From: Saprospiraceae bacterium
GTDB taxonomy: Bacteria; Bacteroidota; Bacteroidia; Chitinophagales; Saprospiraceae
Length of the DNA: 64,000 nt
Direction of reading: 5' to 3'
NCBI GenBank assembly: GCA_041392805.1
Contig: JAWKLJ010000002.1
Span: 1,007,001 to 1,071,000 of the forward strand
Made by a program: the position numbers and the translations under genes. The notes below the pieces were generated by a model that did not search any database, had not been told where the DNA came from, and saw only the letters and a list, made by a program, of their open reading frames with translations. Below are positions 1 through 9,977 of this stretch, in pieces. Every line of letters starts with the position of its first letter. Positions within the stretch are counted from its first letter, which is position 1.

Positions 1-1641
1 GAACAGATAGTTTTGTTTCATTAAATTCCGATCTATTGCACTTTGTATCTTATGACTGTTTATGGTAGAATCTTTCGAAAGATAATGAAAGTGATTTAGG
101 AGTAGCGTGTCACTCATTATTTCCATTCCCAAAATCGCCATTTGAGGTTCTGCTATGGAGTCTCTTGGGGTGGCCAGGGCCTTGGCATAAGCCAATTGGG
201 TGTTGAAATCTTTATCTAGCTTATATTTATACAACAAAACGGCAGCATAAGCAGCACACAGAAAGAGCCAAAAAACCAACCAGGTCAGGCTCGAAATCTG
301 GCTTTCAATAAATAAATCAAGGCACAAGATAAAAATCAGACTAATCAGGCCAAGGGCTAAGGGCGAAAATGACAAGCCCAATTGACTAACCAGCGGAAGG
401 CTAAAAAGAATACTGATTAAAGCAAGCTGCATTCGTTCGTTCCGACCTAATCCCAATTGAAAAATGGAAAGCATCATTCGGTGCGCAAACAGGAAAAGAG
501 CAACCAATACCAGCAAAAGACAACAAATAGCCACAAAACTACTTGGGTTCAGGTTGAAAACATTATGAAAATCAAAATTCATACCGGAGTCCAGTACGAG
601 TTTTTTTAGCTTCGCGTTGGTGACCGTCAAAGCCAAAATGATCAACAAGAAGCCCAGACTTCCCCCCATCCATCGATATAGCTTCCGGTCAGGTACAGGA
701 AATGGGGACCGGTATTCCTTATGAATAAAATTGGTGCACCACAACAATAAAAAACTACTAATGACCAAATCAATGAGGGTCTTATTCCAACCTGTCAACG
801 CTAAATTGGCCGTGAAAAGATTCCAAATACTCACCTGCCCAAAAAGTAGATGCAAAATGGAGAACCGAATACTAAGCGCTGCCAAAATAACAAAGCCAAC
901 ACCATAAAAATAATGGTATTTTTTGCCAAATAGGATGGCTACTTTGTTAAAGGAAATGGTAAGGAGTAGGAATGCCAATGCAAAACAAAATAAGACCCAT
1001 ATTTGCCGACTAGGGTCCGTGGTGGTTTGTTTTTCCCTTAAAAAGCAGCGTACTTCACCATCCTTGTTTTTGATGGGAACGCCCGAGCCACTGGATAACT
1101 CAATGGTGGTGGGAATGAGTGGATCTGCGGTAAAGCCACTTTTCAGGTATAGGCTCTCCAGTGGATATATTTTTTTGATCGGAATGGCGGCAAGGACCGT
1201 CAGGGTGTCCAAAGGGGTAGCAATGGTGCGGTATAACAGGGTAAAATAACCACTTTGGGAAGCGCCAAAAATAGAACCATCTCCTTTCAATTGAGAAGGT
1301 AGCCATTTATCCGGAATTTTGGTGCGGTTGTTTGTCCAGGCAATCAGGGAATCCTGCTGAAAGAGGTAGATGGCAAAATCTTTATCCACCAAGGTTTGAA
1401 GCAATTGGAAATCTGTATCGGGTAGGGCTTGATAATTGCGACTATTTTGCTGGTATAGGTGTAGGAAAAAGGTCTCTTTTTCGAAAAGGGTTTTTACTTG
1501 TTCCTCTTGTTCCTGTAAATAGGTTTCTATCTTTTGAGCATAATATGGAAGGCCCGGCTGAATGATCCACCACGACATCATCTGTGCCACCGCAAACAGG
1601 CTGAGCGTGATGCTCAAAAGATAGAGGAGCCTTTTATTCAT
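1..1641 (-). CDS. Multi-pass membrane protein, probable sensor half of a histidine kinase (partial)
   Basis: The minus-strand frame is open from an ATG at 1641 to the window edge, giving 547 codons with the C-terminus outside the window. The protein starts MNKRLLYLLSITLSLFA, an uncleaved signal anchor. A soluble, presumably periplasmic segment of about 180 residues follows, then about eight hydrophobic segments (for example ILAALSIRFSILHLLFG and FVAICCLLLVLVALFLF). After the last one comes a polar stretch that runs off the edge. Large sensor kinases of Bacteroidota have this plan (N-terminal periplasmic sensor, multi-TM region, then HAMP/kinase domains), so a kinase C-terminus is inferred but not seen. 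It could also be a membrane protein of unknown function. No downstream gene overlaps it. Confidence 0.55.
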   Translation of the reverse strand, partial: MNKRLLYLLSITLSLFAVAQMMSWWIIQPGLPYYAQKIETYLQEQEEQVKTLFEKETFFLHLYQQNSRNYQALPDTDFQLLQTLVDKDFAIYLFQQDSLIAWTNNRTKIPDKWLPSQLKGDGSIFGASQSGYFTLLYRTIATPLDTLTVLAAIPIKKIYPLESLYLKSGFTADPLIPTTIELSSGSGVPIKNKDGEVRCFLREKQTTTDPSRQIWVLFCFALAFLLLTISFNKVAILFGKKYHYFYGVGFVILAALSIRFSILHLLFGQVSIWNLFTANLALTGWNKTLIDLVISSFLLLWCTNFIHKEYRSPFPVPDRKLYRWMGGSLGFLLIILALTVTNAKLKKLVLDSGMNFDFHNVFNLNPSSFVAICCLLLVLVALFLFAHRMMLSIFQLGLGRNERMQLALISILFSLPLVSQLGLSFSPLALGLISLIFILCLDLFIESQISSLTWLVFWLFLCAAYAAVLLYKYKLDKDFNTQLAYAKALATPRDSIAEPQMAILGMEIMSDTLLLNHFHYLSKDSTINSHKIQSAIDRNLMKQNYLF

Positions 1642-1828
1642 TATGAAATAATAAGGTTTCAGAGGAACTGACCTATCACTTGCTACATATTTTATGCCAA
1701 GAATGACGGGTTCTCTGACAATTTTTGTGGTAAAAGCAAAAGACACCGCTTCCTTGCTCCGCCGCTAAAGCTTTGGCGCACGCGGATGGTCGTTTAGCCA
1801 TTCCCTTTTAACCTGACCACAAAGGAAA

Positions 1829-2542
1829 TTACTGCTCAAGCAAAGCAAATAAGCGACCCAATTCTGCATTGTCCTTTAAATCTATATTTTCTTGTTTCAC
1901 CAGGCGTTTGATGGTTGCCGCTTTACGCGGTAAAATTTTTTGAATGGCCTTGACATTTTTCTTTACTTCGAGCACCTGCTTGCCATCATAATACCAGTAA
2001 CTATTTAACTCCATATAAATATCCGGCCTGCGCACCATGCCTAAGTTCTCTACATATTTTTCTCGGCGTAAGTATTTGCGCGGATAATGAAGGAGCAAAG
2101 CTTCCCCTTTGTGCAGTACTTTGTATAATTTATAGCCATTAGGGCCATTTCCATATTTTTCCTGTAAATTGAAAGGTTCAAAATACAAGGTGTCACCCTC
2201 GTGGAAGATGCGCAGTGAATGCAGATACATCAACGGAAACAAGCCGGCCTCACCATCTGTGAGTTTCACAATCAACTGGTCTGTTTCCATATTAAAGGCA
2301 ACCTCAACCGTACTGGAATAGTTTTCATTTTGTCCAAAACGAACTTGCCCTTGCTGCCAGCCATCCAACAAATAAGGCGTACCCTTGGTACGATCCACAT
2401 TACTAAAGGTCGGAAAACCAGGTGCACTAGGATTAATGGATGCCAACCTCGATAAATTTTCGGGTGTTTTGAGGGGATCTTGCGCAAATACCCCTGTTAA
2501 ACCAAGGCAGCAAAATAGCAAAACCAAAACAATGTTTTTCAT
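1829..2542 (-). CDS. Secreted protein of unknown function
   Basis: The protein has 237 residues. A clear signal peptide (MKNIVLVLLFCCLGLTGVFAQ) predicts export, and no lipobox Cys follows. The mature part has alternating hydrophobic beta-like stretches, including DTLYFEPFNLQEKYGNG and YMELNSYWYYDGKQ, and ends in a basic segment with a Lys-rich helix (ILPRKAATIKRLVKQ). I do not recognise the family. The YxY/WYYDGKQ style is common in uncharacterised Bacteroidota periplasmic proteins. A palindromic repeat lies 39 nt upstream of the start, so the 5' leader is probably structured. No operon partner is evident, because the flanking minus-strand gene at 1641 starts 190 bp further downstream. Confidence 0.7.
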   Translation of the reverse strand: MKNIVLVLLFCCLGLTGVFAQDPLKTPENLSRLASINPSAPGFPTFSNVDRTKGTPYLLDGWQQGQVRFGQNENYSSTVEVAFNMETDQLIVKLTDGEAGLFPLMYLHSLRIFHEGDTLYFEPFNLQEKYGNGPNGYKLYKVLHKGEALLLHYPRKYLRREKYVENLGMVRRPDIYMELNSYWYYDGKQVLEVKKNVKAIQKILPRKAATIKRLVKQENIDLKDNAELGRLFALLEQ

Positions 2543-2580
2543 ACTTTATATTTTTAGGTTAATGATGTGGACGGTGGCAA

Positions 2581-2634
2581 GATACCAGAAGGTTATCCAA
2601 GGTGTACCCTAACAAACGTCTGATGTCTGCGTCC
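2581..2634. repeat. Degenerate 5'-leader hairpin repeat (GACTTCAGAAGTTT family)
   Basis: This stretch aligns, with several substitutions, to the hairpin at 34861-34909. Both share CAGAAG near the left end, a central AAGGTGTACCCT/CTAGGTATCCCT block and a right end TGATGTCTGCG. The arms here are no longer well paired. It sits 39 nt upstream of the start of the gene ending at 1829, the same position relative to a start codon as the two better copies. Confidence 0.45.
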
Positions 2635-2707
2635 TGGAGCATAATAGTTTATGCCAAATTACGGTGATTTAGGTATATCGCAGTAAAGAAAGTCATTTAT
2701 TTTTAAC

Positions 2708-2715
2708 TATCTTTC
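2708..2715 (+). promoter_or_regulatory. Bacteroidota -7 promoter box of rnpB
   Basis: TATCTTTC matches the Bacteroidota -7 consensus TAnnTTTG at seven of eight positions. It ends five bases before the first paired base of the RNase P RNA P1 helix (2720), the expected distance to a transcription start. No convincing -33 TTG element was found. Confidence 0.5.
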
Positions 2716-2719
2716 CCCG

Positions 2720-3148
2720 CTTGTTGCGAGTGCCCTGTCGCGGCTGTGTTTGGAAACGCAGGTTTCTATCCATAGATGAGGAAAGTCCGGACAACGTAGA
2801 GCACCACACCATCTAACGGATGGGCTTCGGTAGCAATACCGGGGACAGAAAGTGTCGCAGAAAACTATACCGCCTAAGCTATCGCTTCTTGGAAGTGATA
2901 GCCGGTAAGGGTGAAAACGTGCGGTAAGAGCGCACGCTTTGCCGTAGCAATATGGCGAGGGGATAAACCTTGTGGGTTGAAATGCCATGTACACTTCGGG
3001 TTTCCTTCGGGAAAGCTGGGTTGCTCGCCCAGTTCGCTTCGGCGGGTCGGAGGGGGTAGGCAGATGGACCCTGGTCGTGAGGCCAGGGCTAGATAAATGA
3101 CAGGGGGGCGTAAAGCCTTACAGAATCCGGCTTATAGCTCGTGACAAG
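2720..3148 (+). ncRNA. rnpB: RNase P RNA (bacterial class A)
   Basis: This is the catalytic RNA of ribonuclease P, which matures tRNA 5' ends. The conserved core is present: GAGGAAAGTCCGGAC near the 5' end (2777-2791), a GGTAAGGGTGAAA block, the GAGCGCAC region, and an ACAGAATCCGGCTTA-type 3' segment. The ends pair as helix P1 (CTTGTTGCGAG at 2720-2730 with CTCGTGACAAG at 3138-3148). A run of eight T then A follows directly at 3149, probably acting in 3' end formation. Length is about 429 nt, within the usual range for bacterial class A RNAs. A -7 promoter box precedes it. Confidence 0.95.
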
Positions 3149-3219
3149 TTTTTTTTAAAAAAAAAGCCCACTCAATACAATCTTCGTTTTCCAGACTAGA
3201 AGGGAGAACGGAGAAGTTG

Positions 3220-3271
3220 GAAATGGGAAGTCGGAAAATTGCGCTCCTGAGCCTTTCCGACTTCCCATTTC
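3220..3271. repeat. Heptamer-arm palindromic repeat, copy A
   Basis: An 18-bp perfect stem (GAAATGGGAAGTCGGAAA at 3220-3237 and its complement at 3254-3271) encloses a 16-nt centre beginning ATTGCGCTCCTGAGC. The same centre and GGAAGTC-type arms recur at 17662-17840, 25661-25735 and 27219-27290. It lies 28 bp past the porV stop codon and downstream of rnpB, so it could end transcription from both sides, although it lacks a clear U-tract. Confidence 0.85.
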
Positions 3272-3299
3272 AAAACAGCGAATTTAATATTTGTACGCG

Positions 3300-4520
3300 T
3301 TACTCGTCTAAGTCAAACGCACCAAAATCAAACAACAAAGAAAAGCGCAAGGTATTATCCAGCGGATTGCGCTGGTTGGTCGTTGGCACCAAGTAGGAGA
3401 AATTCATACCGAAGACATTGTACTTCAAACCCAAGCCTACGGTGAAAAACTTGCGACCACCTTTGGTGACGTGCTCAGAAAAATAACCGGCTCTTACCGC
3501 AAATTGTTTGTCGTACCAATATTCCATTCCAAGGGAAAACATCAATTCACGCATCTCTTCGCTGAAACCTCCGGGGGCGTCGCTGAAGGATTTGAAAATC
3601 CCTTGTATAGGCGAATATTCTTTGAAATCAGATCGACCGTTCTGATCCTTATCACAATCTGCCGCAGTAGTAGGACAAGGTGTAGGTACCAATAGTTTAT
3701 TGATATCTGCCGTAAAAGTCAAGGCATTATAATCATCAAACTGCATTTCCCAAGCGGCGCCGATCCCCAGGTTAGTAGGGAGATAATCCTTGTCAATAGA
3801 CTTGGTGTAAGTTATTTTGGAGCCGATATTAGAGAAAGCCAATCCGAGGGTCAAATCGGAACTGCCATTTTGTAATTCAATGGGTGTTTTATAGGTAAAT
3901 GAAATGTCTGCTGCGCCAGCCACCCCGGCGCTTATCACTTCACCACCATCCAATTGCTGACCAGAAGCCAGATTGGAATAAATGAATTTTCCGGTAATAC
4001 CCGCAGAAAAGTTGTCGGTCAATTTACGAGAATAAGCAGCCGAAACTTCAAATTCATTCGGTTTACCCGTATTTAGGGCCTCTCCATTGATGTCGGTAAA
4101 CTGGATGCTGCCCAAAGAGAAATAACGCAATCCAAAGCCAATAGCCTGCAGGTCGTTAATTTTGGTATAACCTGTCAGGTAGGCCAGGTAAACATCATTC
4201 AAGCCCAAGGAACGCAACCAAGGGGTATAAGTAGCCGATATGGACATATTCTCCTCATTGAAAACCAATTTAGAGGCATTGAAATGTAGTGCATTAGCAT
4301 CTGGTGAAATGGCGATTCCCGCATCACCCATCGCCCCTGAGCGAGCATCCGCCACAATACGCAAAAAGGGCACAGCAGTGACAACCGTGTTCGTACAGGC
4401 CGAGCCATCTGGATTAAAGAGGGCGCCATCCTTGCTAAAGCACTGGCCGTTTAATTGGAATGCTGATACAATGATGCCCAGCAGTCCTAATAGTGTAGTT
4501 TTGAGTAGTAAATTCTTCAT
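3300..4520 (-). CDS. porV: T9SS outer-membrane shuttle protein PorV (LptO)
   Basis: PorV is an outer-membrane beta-barrel of the FadL type. It collects T9SS cargo from the translocon and delivers it to the PorU sortase, within the PorU-PorV-PorQ-PorZ attachment complex. The protein has 406 residues, close to the usual 380-400, with a signal peptide ending ...FQLNGQ. Family-typical stretches are visible: FLRIVADARSGAMGDAGIA near the mature N-terminus, a region around TYTPWLRSLGLNDVYLAYL, and GMEYWYDKQFAVRAGYFSE towards the C-terminus. It ends in alternating aromatic/hydrophobic barrel strands (LRFSLLFDFGAFDL). It lies 154 bp downstream of porU on the same strand, and the porU-porV pairing is conserved in Bacteroidota, which supports the call. 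Confidence 0.93.
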   Translation of the reverse strand: MKNLLLKTTLLGLLGIIVSAFQLNGQCFSKDGALFNPDGSACTNTVVTAVPFLRIVADARSGAMGDAGIAISPDANALHFNASKLVFNEENMSISATYTPWLRSLGLNDVYLAYLTGYTKINDLQAIGFGLRYFSLGSIQFTDINGEALNTGKPNEFEVSAAYSRKLTDNFSAGITGKFIYSNLASGQQLDGGEVISAGVAGAADISFTYKTPIELQNGSSDLTLGLAFSNIGSKITYTKSIDKDYLPTNLGIGAAWEMQFDDYNALTFTADINKLLVPTPCPTTAADCDKDQNGRSDFKEYSPIQGIFKSFSDAPGGFSEEMRELMFSLGMEYWYDKQFAVRAGYFSEHVTKGGRKFFTVGLGLKYNVFGMNFSYLVPTTNQRNPLDNTLRFSLLFDFGAFDLDE

Positions 4521-4674
4521 GAGATTCCCAAACGTTTTTCTGAAATTTTCGCAAATATAATAATTTGATTCTTAAACGGTTTCTTATGGGATGTTTAGGC
4601 ATTTTAATAAATATTTAACAATTACCTTGCCATAATAAGTACGATTAAAATCCTCACTTATTGTTTGCAGATAA

Positions 4675-7600
4675 TTATTTTAGTAAAACTAATTTTTGGA
4701 AATCACTTTCTCCCTGCAAAATGGAGGCATTATTTACGCGCACGGAGACTTTATACAAGTATACACCCTTGGCCAGGCGATCGCCAAAATCATCCCTGCC
4801 ATCCCATTCAATGCAATCGTCAAGCCTGATGGCGCCATCTGTTAGTAAGGTTTGCTCCAGGGTTTTAACCATTCGACCCGATACGGTGTAAATCTGGATA
4901 AGGACGTCCATCTCCTGGCCAGACATGTTGTGGTCAAACTGGAAGCAGGTGCGATCGGTAAAAGGATTAGGGTAATTCAGCACATGCTTCAGCGCAATTT
5001 CAGCAGAAGTAGCCACCACAAACTCAGTATACCCTTCCGACGGATTGTTGGCGACATCCCAGGCTTTTACCTGGAGCCGATGCAGGCCCTCCGCTAAGCC
5101 CGCCAAAGGAAAACGGACTTCGCCCTGGGTATAGTCATCCTGTTTGGCTTCGTAGAAATCGTTGAGGAGATAAGCATTTTGTGTGTCTTCATCCAGGATA
5201 GCTTCTAGGTCATGTCCAATACTATTCCCTACCACATTAATTCCGTTTTCGTCCGCTAAAGTCACCAGCAGGGTCGGGTTTTCGTCCGTAATGCCGCCAA
5301 AAATAAAATCTGTGGTATTCATAAATACATCCACTTCTGGCCCGTCCTTATCGGCCAACAAGTTATCACTGGCACCACCTATGATGACCTTTTGGTAATG
5401 GCCAGCTGCATCCAACATTTGACTTGGGTCGGCGGCATAATAAGAGATTTTGCCGGGGCCAAATTGAAAATTGATATCTTTAGGGACGACAAAGGTGAAT
5501 TCAAATTGACCCCCTTTAACACTCGCTTTCCCTTTGAAGAGGACATTTTTTTGAATATCAAAATTCACAATAGGGCTCCCATCGTCTTGTCCCAAGGTCT
5601 GGAAATTTACTTTTTTATCAAAAACGGTGGGATATACGAGGCCATTAAAATTAGTCATAGGATTGCCATCCCCATCCACTACCAGGCCAGCGATGGTCAC
5701 CTTATTAAAGGCTTTTAAGGTGTCCTGGGCCGCATCGGAGATCGGCCTTCCATTGATGCTGGTGGTCCTGACATCGTAGCGCGGTTTGGCGATGACCGTG
5801 GCCGGATCGCCGATCAGCGTAAATTTTTGCTGGTTTTGGGCATCTCCGGCGTATTGATTCTTGGAGTTCATCATGATTTCGCCGACAGTCTGTGGGCGAT
5901 CAGCCTTCACTAAAAGATTATCGACGACCAGACGGGTTAGCTTCTCGTTTTCGGAGGCAAAAACGGCCCTGGTCGTGGTCATCAGTGCTACGACACCACC
6001 TGTTGGATTGAGAAAGGTCTCCTCGCCCGCCGAAACAAAATTGGCATCGTCATATCCAGTAAAGGTGCAGGTGGCCGTAATAAACAAGGGTAAATGATCT
6101 TTATTTGTCCATTTCTTAATGTCGACAATATTTAAAATGCGCTCCTGCGCCCAGCCCCTGGGGCCACCGTGGCCAAGGTAGGTGACGGCCAGCACCCCCT
6201 TGAAAACAGAGCGGTCGATGGACGTGTTGATGTCGGGAACGCGAGGCCCCGCCGGCGTATTTTCCTGCGGAAAGGCATCCAAATACAATTTATCCACATT
6301 AAACTGAGGGTGATTAGCTGCCACGAGGTTGGCGATGCCATCTGCATCGCGGGTATGGCGACTTCCATCCTCATCATCTCCTACAAATACCAGGCGATTG
6401 CGCCAGTCGGTAAAGGTCTGGGGGTTTTTATCATAATTAATGATTTTCTCCACCGAGGCCAAGGCCTCTTGTTGGGTCTTGACGGGTATCCTTCCAACCG
6501 CAATATTAAGGTCGCCATCTAAGGGATTATTCGGATTGCTGCCATTCAAAACCCCATAAAAGTCATCCGAAGGAAAGGCATCTAGGGGCTTGAAAGACGT
6601 CGTTTCGTATACAGGAATAAAATTGGTCCCCAAGCCATAGATATCCCTGGAATCAAAAGAACCATCACCGATTAGCAAAAGATATTTTAAGTCACTGGTT
6701 CTATCGTAAACCATTCTGGCAAAATCCCGAATAGCCGTGGGGTCTTTTTTCCCTGAAGAGAATTCATTGTAAATCTCTTCTACCGATACCAATTCGACCT
6801 TCAATTGGCTATAATCCTGGCGATGTTGGGCTAATTTTTGAGCTGCTTCTTCAAATTCAGGATGGTAAACGATCAGCATGTCTACTGATCCAGTACCAAT
6901 TTGATGCAGATTTTGATTGTCAATACGTCCGATGGCTTCCGGTTGGTACAGCGATTGGCTCGGATTAAAGGCGACAAAAGCTTTTAGTTCAAGGGTATTT
7001 ACGCCAAAACTGAGGGTAGAACCTGAAAGATTATATTTTTGCCCAATGGGATGTAAAGGATTTGAAATATCCCAAACCAACAGATTACTATTCGCCTGTT
7101 CCATTTGAAAACGACTGCTTTCCTGGCCAATGGAGGCGATATGTTGAAACTTCATCTGCTCGCCGGTCATGGTCAGCTTTCGTTCGGCATTGACCTGGAT
7201 GTAGTCTAGCCAACCCTCGCTTTCGCTGACGCCTAGCGGCTGCGGAAATTCCAGTTTTACATTCAGTTGGCCCGTATTGAGGGGAATATTTTGGTTGAGT
7301 AAACCTCTATTGATATAATTGTAAAAGTAGAAACTTTCGGTAATCGTCACCGTCGTCCCTCTTATCACCTCGCTTTCCAGCTTTTTGCCATCAACGGTCA
7401 AAGAAAAAGCAGCATTTTGGGGGCTTCTGACGGCCATGCTGGCCTTGATATTCGCATTGGCACCGGCCACCAGATTAGGAAAGTTGAACAAATTGGGATA
7501 ATCTTTTTCGCGGGCATTTTTAAAGTAATCGCCAAACCAATCCCGGTTAGATCCTGTCGTTTTTTCCCATTGGTGAAATAGATTGATCTCCTCTTCCTCA

Positions 7601-8535
7601 AACCGCGCGTAATCATTAAAAGTATTTACAGGAAAGGTGGCATTATCGAGACTAGCTCGCTCATCTACCCGAAGGCCATTTGCACTTCCGACGACGAGAA
7701 AGTAATAATTGTTATCATCGTAAATGTGTTTTTGTTGATTGAAGATGAGGTCAGTCGTGTCAAAAGACCATACATCTGCTTTTTGGGCATAAAACAGGAC
7801 GTAGTCGTTTTCATTAAATCGACCATCTGCCTCTCCGGCCACTAGAATGGGGTTTTCAATCAAATCGGCAGGTCTTTCGGCCTCTACGTAGAGTGGCAAC
7901 AATCCGCCGCCATTGCCAAAAAGCTGAATCCGGCGTGGGTCAATTTGATCAATATCTACTTTTAGCTGGTCTTTCAGAAAGCCATAGGTCAATTTATGCA
8001 TACCCTCTTGGGTGACGGCCAACTTATAGACAGCGCCATTTCTCAGCGCAGAGGAAGTTGGTTGTGGGCCCCGAAAGCTTATCGTTGATTTAGGTGTAGG
8101 GGTGAGCAGCAATTCAATGGAAGTCACCCTTTCATAACCTTGTCCTGTTTTGATAATGGGTACGAAAGCTAATTTACCCTTATAGCGGTTGCGGTCTCGC
8201 TCGACTTTCACTTCAAACTGTAAGCGCTCTGCAATCTGTTCGTCATCAGGGCTTTGTGCCTTGCGAAAAGGTTCGAGCGAAACACTAAGAACCTGAACCT
8301 CAACATCGCTAGGGCCATTTAAAGGGAACCGGTACTGAAAAAAAGGCAGACTGGGTGTTTGCTCTTTAAAAATGGCCTCTGAGAAAGACCATCTTTCCCA
8401 CTTTAGTTCGCCTATTTCAAAAGTTTTAGGCGTCTCCGACCAGTCAAAAGTTTGACGGATAGTCGTTTGGGCACTAATTGAGGAAAGAGCTAGGGCCAGC
8501 ATTAAACAAAGGAGCGTAGTTTTTATTTCTTTCAT
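4675..8535 (-). CDS. porU: T9SS sortase PorU (C25 gingipain-like peptidase)
   Basis: PorU is the surface cysteine transpeptidase of the type IX system. It removes the C-terminal signal of cargo and links the cargo to A-LPS or an equivalent anchor. The protein has 1286 residues from the ATG at 8535. That start is preferred to the longer frame from 8631 because it puts a proper signal peptide first (MKEIKTTLLCLMLALAL...SAQ). The C25 catalytic pair is visible: His in YLGHGGPRGWAQER (about residue 789) and Cys in LFITATCTFTGYDD (about residue 823). The C-terminus (VLNYPNPFTDRTCFQF ... GVYLYKVSV) is a FlgD-like type A CTD, as PorU itself carries. It is followed by porV, and sprF starts divergently 297 bp away. 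Confidence 0.95.
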   Translation of the reverse strand: MKEIKTTLLCLMLALALSSISAQTTIRQTFDWSETPKTFEIGELKWERWSFSEAIFKEQTPSLPFFQYRFPLNGPSDVEVQVLSVSLEPFRKAQSPDDEQIAERLQFEVKVERDRNRYKGKLAFVPIIKTGQGYERVTSIELLLTPTPKSTISFRGPQPTSSALRNGAVYKLAVTQEGMHKLTYGFLKDQLKVDIDQIDPRRIQLFGNGGGLLPLYVEAERPADLIENPILVAGEADGRFNENDYVLFYAQKADVWSFDTTDLIFNQQKHIYDDNNYYFLVVGSANGLRVDERASLDNATFPVNTFNDYARFEEEEINLFHQWEKTTGSNRDWFGDYFKNAREKDYPNLFNFPNLVAGANANIKASMAVRSPQNAAFSLTVDGKKLESEVIRGTTVTITESFYFYNYINRGLLNQNIPLNTGQLNVKLEFPQPLGVSESEGWLDYIQVNAERKLTMTGEQMKFQHIASIGQESSRFQMEQANSNLLVWDISNPLHPIGQKYNLSGSTLSFGVNTLELKAFVAFNPSQSLYQPEAIGRIDNQNLHQIGTGSVDMLIVYHPEFEEAAQKLAQHRQDYSQLKVELVSVEEIYNEFSSGKKDPTAIRDFARMVYDRTSDLKYLLLIGDGSFDSRDIYGLGTNFIPVYETTSFKPLDAFPSDDFYGVLNGSNPNNPLDGDLNIAVGRIPVKTQQEALASVEKIINYDKNPQTFTDWRNRLVFVGDDEDGSRHTRDADGIANLVAANHPQFNVDKLYLDAFPQENTPAGPRVPDINTSIDRSVFKGVLAVTYLGHGGPRGWAQERILNIVDIKKWTNKDHLPLFITATCTFTGYDDANFVSAGEETFLNPTGGVVALMTTTRAVFASENEKLTRLVVDNLLVKADRPQTVGEIMMNSKNQYAGDAQNQQKFTLIGDPATVIAKPRYDVRTTSINGRPISDAAQDTLKAFNKVTIAGLVVDGDGNPMTNFNGLVYPTVFDKKVNFQTLGQDDGSPIVNFDIQKNVLFKGKASVKGGQFEFTFVVPKDINFQFGPGKISYYAADPSQMLDAAGHYQKVIIGGASDNLLADKDGPEVDVFMNTTDFIFGGITDENPTLLVTLADENGINVVGNSIGHDLEAILDEDTQNAYLLNDFYEAKQDDYTQGEVRFPLAGLAEGLHRLQVKAWDVANNPSEGYTEFVVATSAEIALKHVLNYPNPFTDRTCFQFDHNMSGQEMDVLIQIYTVSGRMVKTLEQTLLTDGAIRLDDCIEWDGRDDFGDRLAKGVYLYKVSVRVNNASILQGESDFQKLVLLK

Positions 8536-8832
8536 TACCTTAAAAATTGAGCTTTCAATTGACTCAGGCGTACAAAAATTGTCCATGAGCCAAATTGATA
8601 AAATGGCATTTGTGTTAAAACATAATTTCAACGGCTTTGATTGCGTTTCTGATATAGAAACACCAAGGGTTTAACAACAAAGCCAGACAAAAGTCGGTCA
8701 ATTAACAATTTTAATCGGTTAATTATGATTACAAAACTTTACTTTTGGTCATTAACTGATTGGTCAAAGAACCTAGCATTTTAATGCAAAAGTAAATGAT
8801 TCCCCAGTAACACCATATAATTTGCAGCGTCA

Positions 8833-9870
8833 ATGATAAGACAATTATCCCTATTTATACTGATTTGTGGATGGGCACAGTTGGCCTGGGCACAAGACCC
8901 CGTGTTCAGTCAATTTTACGCTGCTCCTTTGCAATTAAATCCTGCTTTTGCAGGGACCACCCTTGCCCCCCGTGTGACGGCCAATTACCGGAGCCAATGG
9001 CTCAATTGGGCGGGTGGAGCAGCCTATTCAACCTATGCCGTGGCTTACGAACAATCGGTAGAAGGGCTCAATAGTGGTTTTGGATTTACGGTGATGGGAG
9101 ATGATGCCGGACAGGGAATTTACAAAACCACCCGGGCAAGTGCAATATATGGTTACCAAGTGAGAATGACGGAAACGGCTGCGATAAAATTTGGTATCGA
9201 GTTGGGAATGATTCAAAGTACCTTAGATTGGGATCGACTTATTTTTGTGGACCAGTTGGATCCGATTAATGGCGGGACGGATCCTGGTGGAAATCCCTAC
9301 GAAAGTGCAGAAGTAAGGCCCGATAATCTAAATAAAATAGTGGCAGATGCCAGTATAGGCGCGCTGATTTACGGCGGCCCGGTTTATTTCGGTTTTTCGG
9401 CAAAACACCTTAATTCACCGGATCAGAGCCTCCTGGAAATTAACCAAAACCTAAGCGCTGGCCTGCCGATTCGATTAACTATTCAAGGTGGTGCAGAATT
9501 TCCGATCAAAGGAGGCAATAAACGTTGGAGCCCATCGTTTATATCTCCGAATCTTCTTTTTATAAAGCAGGGAGATTTCGGACAAATTACAGGAGGAGCC
9601 TACGTCGGGTTGGAGAGTTTGTTTGGTGGATTGTGGTACCGACACGGTTTTGCTAACGGAGATGCAGCCATTGCCATGGTTGGTTTGAAACAGGGGGTTT
9701 TTCGATTTGGGTACAGCTTTGATATGACGCTTTCTGGTTTATCCAATGCCAGAGGTGGAACCGGCGGTAGCCATGAGATTAGCTTGACCATCAATTTTGA
9801 CGACAGCGAAGTATTAAAAAAGAAACGCAAAGCGTCCAGGTACAATGACTGTTTTAAAATGTTTCACTAA
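8833..9870 (+). CDS. PorP/SprF family T9SS outer-membrane protein
   Basis: The protein has 345 residues and an N-terminal signal peptide ending WAQLAWAQ. PorP/SprF hallmarks begin directly after it: DPVFSQFYAAPLQLNPAFAGT, then YRSQW, later GFGFTVMGDDAGQG and a C-terminal beta-barrel with YVGLESLFGGLWYRHG and FRFGYSFDMTLSGL. These proteins sit in the outer membrane, and individual paralogues partner particular cargo such as SprB or attach to the PorK/N ring. It diverges from porU and lies 107 bp upstream of gldJ, so its context is T9SS core. Bacteroidota carry many paralogues, so assignment to PorP itself rather than SprF is not possible from sequence alone. Confidence 0.9.
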   Translation: MIRQLSLFILICGWAQLAWAQDPVFSQFYAAPLQLNPAFAGTTLAPRVTANYRSQWLNWAGGAAYSTYAVAYEQSVEGLNSGFGFTVMGDDAGQGIYKTTRASAIYGYQVRMTETAAIKFGIELGMIQSTLDWDRLIFVDQLDPINGGTDPGGNPYESAEVRPDNLNKIVADASIGALIYGGPVYFGFSAKHLNSPDQSLLEINQNLSAGLPIRLTIQGGAEFPIKGGNKRWSPSFISPNLLFIKQGDFGQITGGAYVGLESLFGGLWYRHGFANGDAAIAMVGLKQGVFRFGYSFDMTLSGLSNARGGTGGSHEISLTINFDDSEVLKKKRKASRYNDCFKMFH

Positions 9871-9934
9871 TAGTTAATGTTTAAAAAAAAATCGAGCCAA
9901 TTAGACAAAAACTATTATTGAATTACAATTTCAG

Positions 9935-9942
9935 TATATTTG
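9935..9942 (+). promoter_or_regulatory. Candidate -7 box for gldJ
   Basis: TATATTTG is a perfect TAnnTTTG match 36 nt before the gldJ ATG. A TTG at 9918-9920 is too close (14 nt) to be an ideal -33 element. The box suggests gldJ can be transcribed separately from sprF. Confidence 0.45.
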
Positions 9943-9977
9943 TTCGTCTTTTCTCAAAAACAAACTTTTAAAGGGTA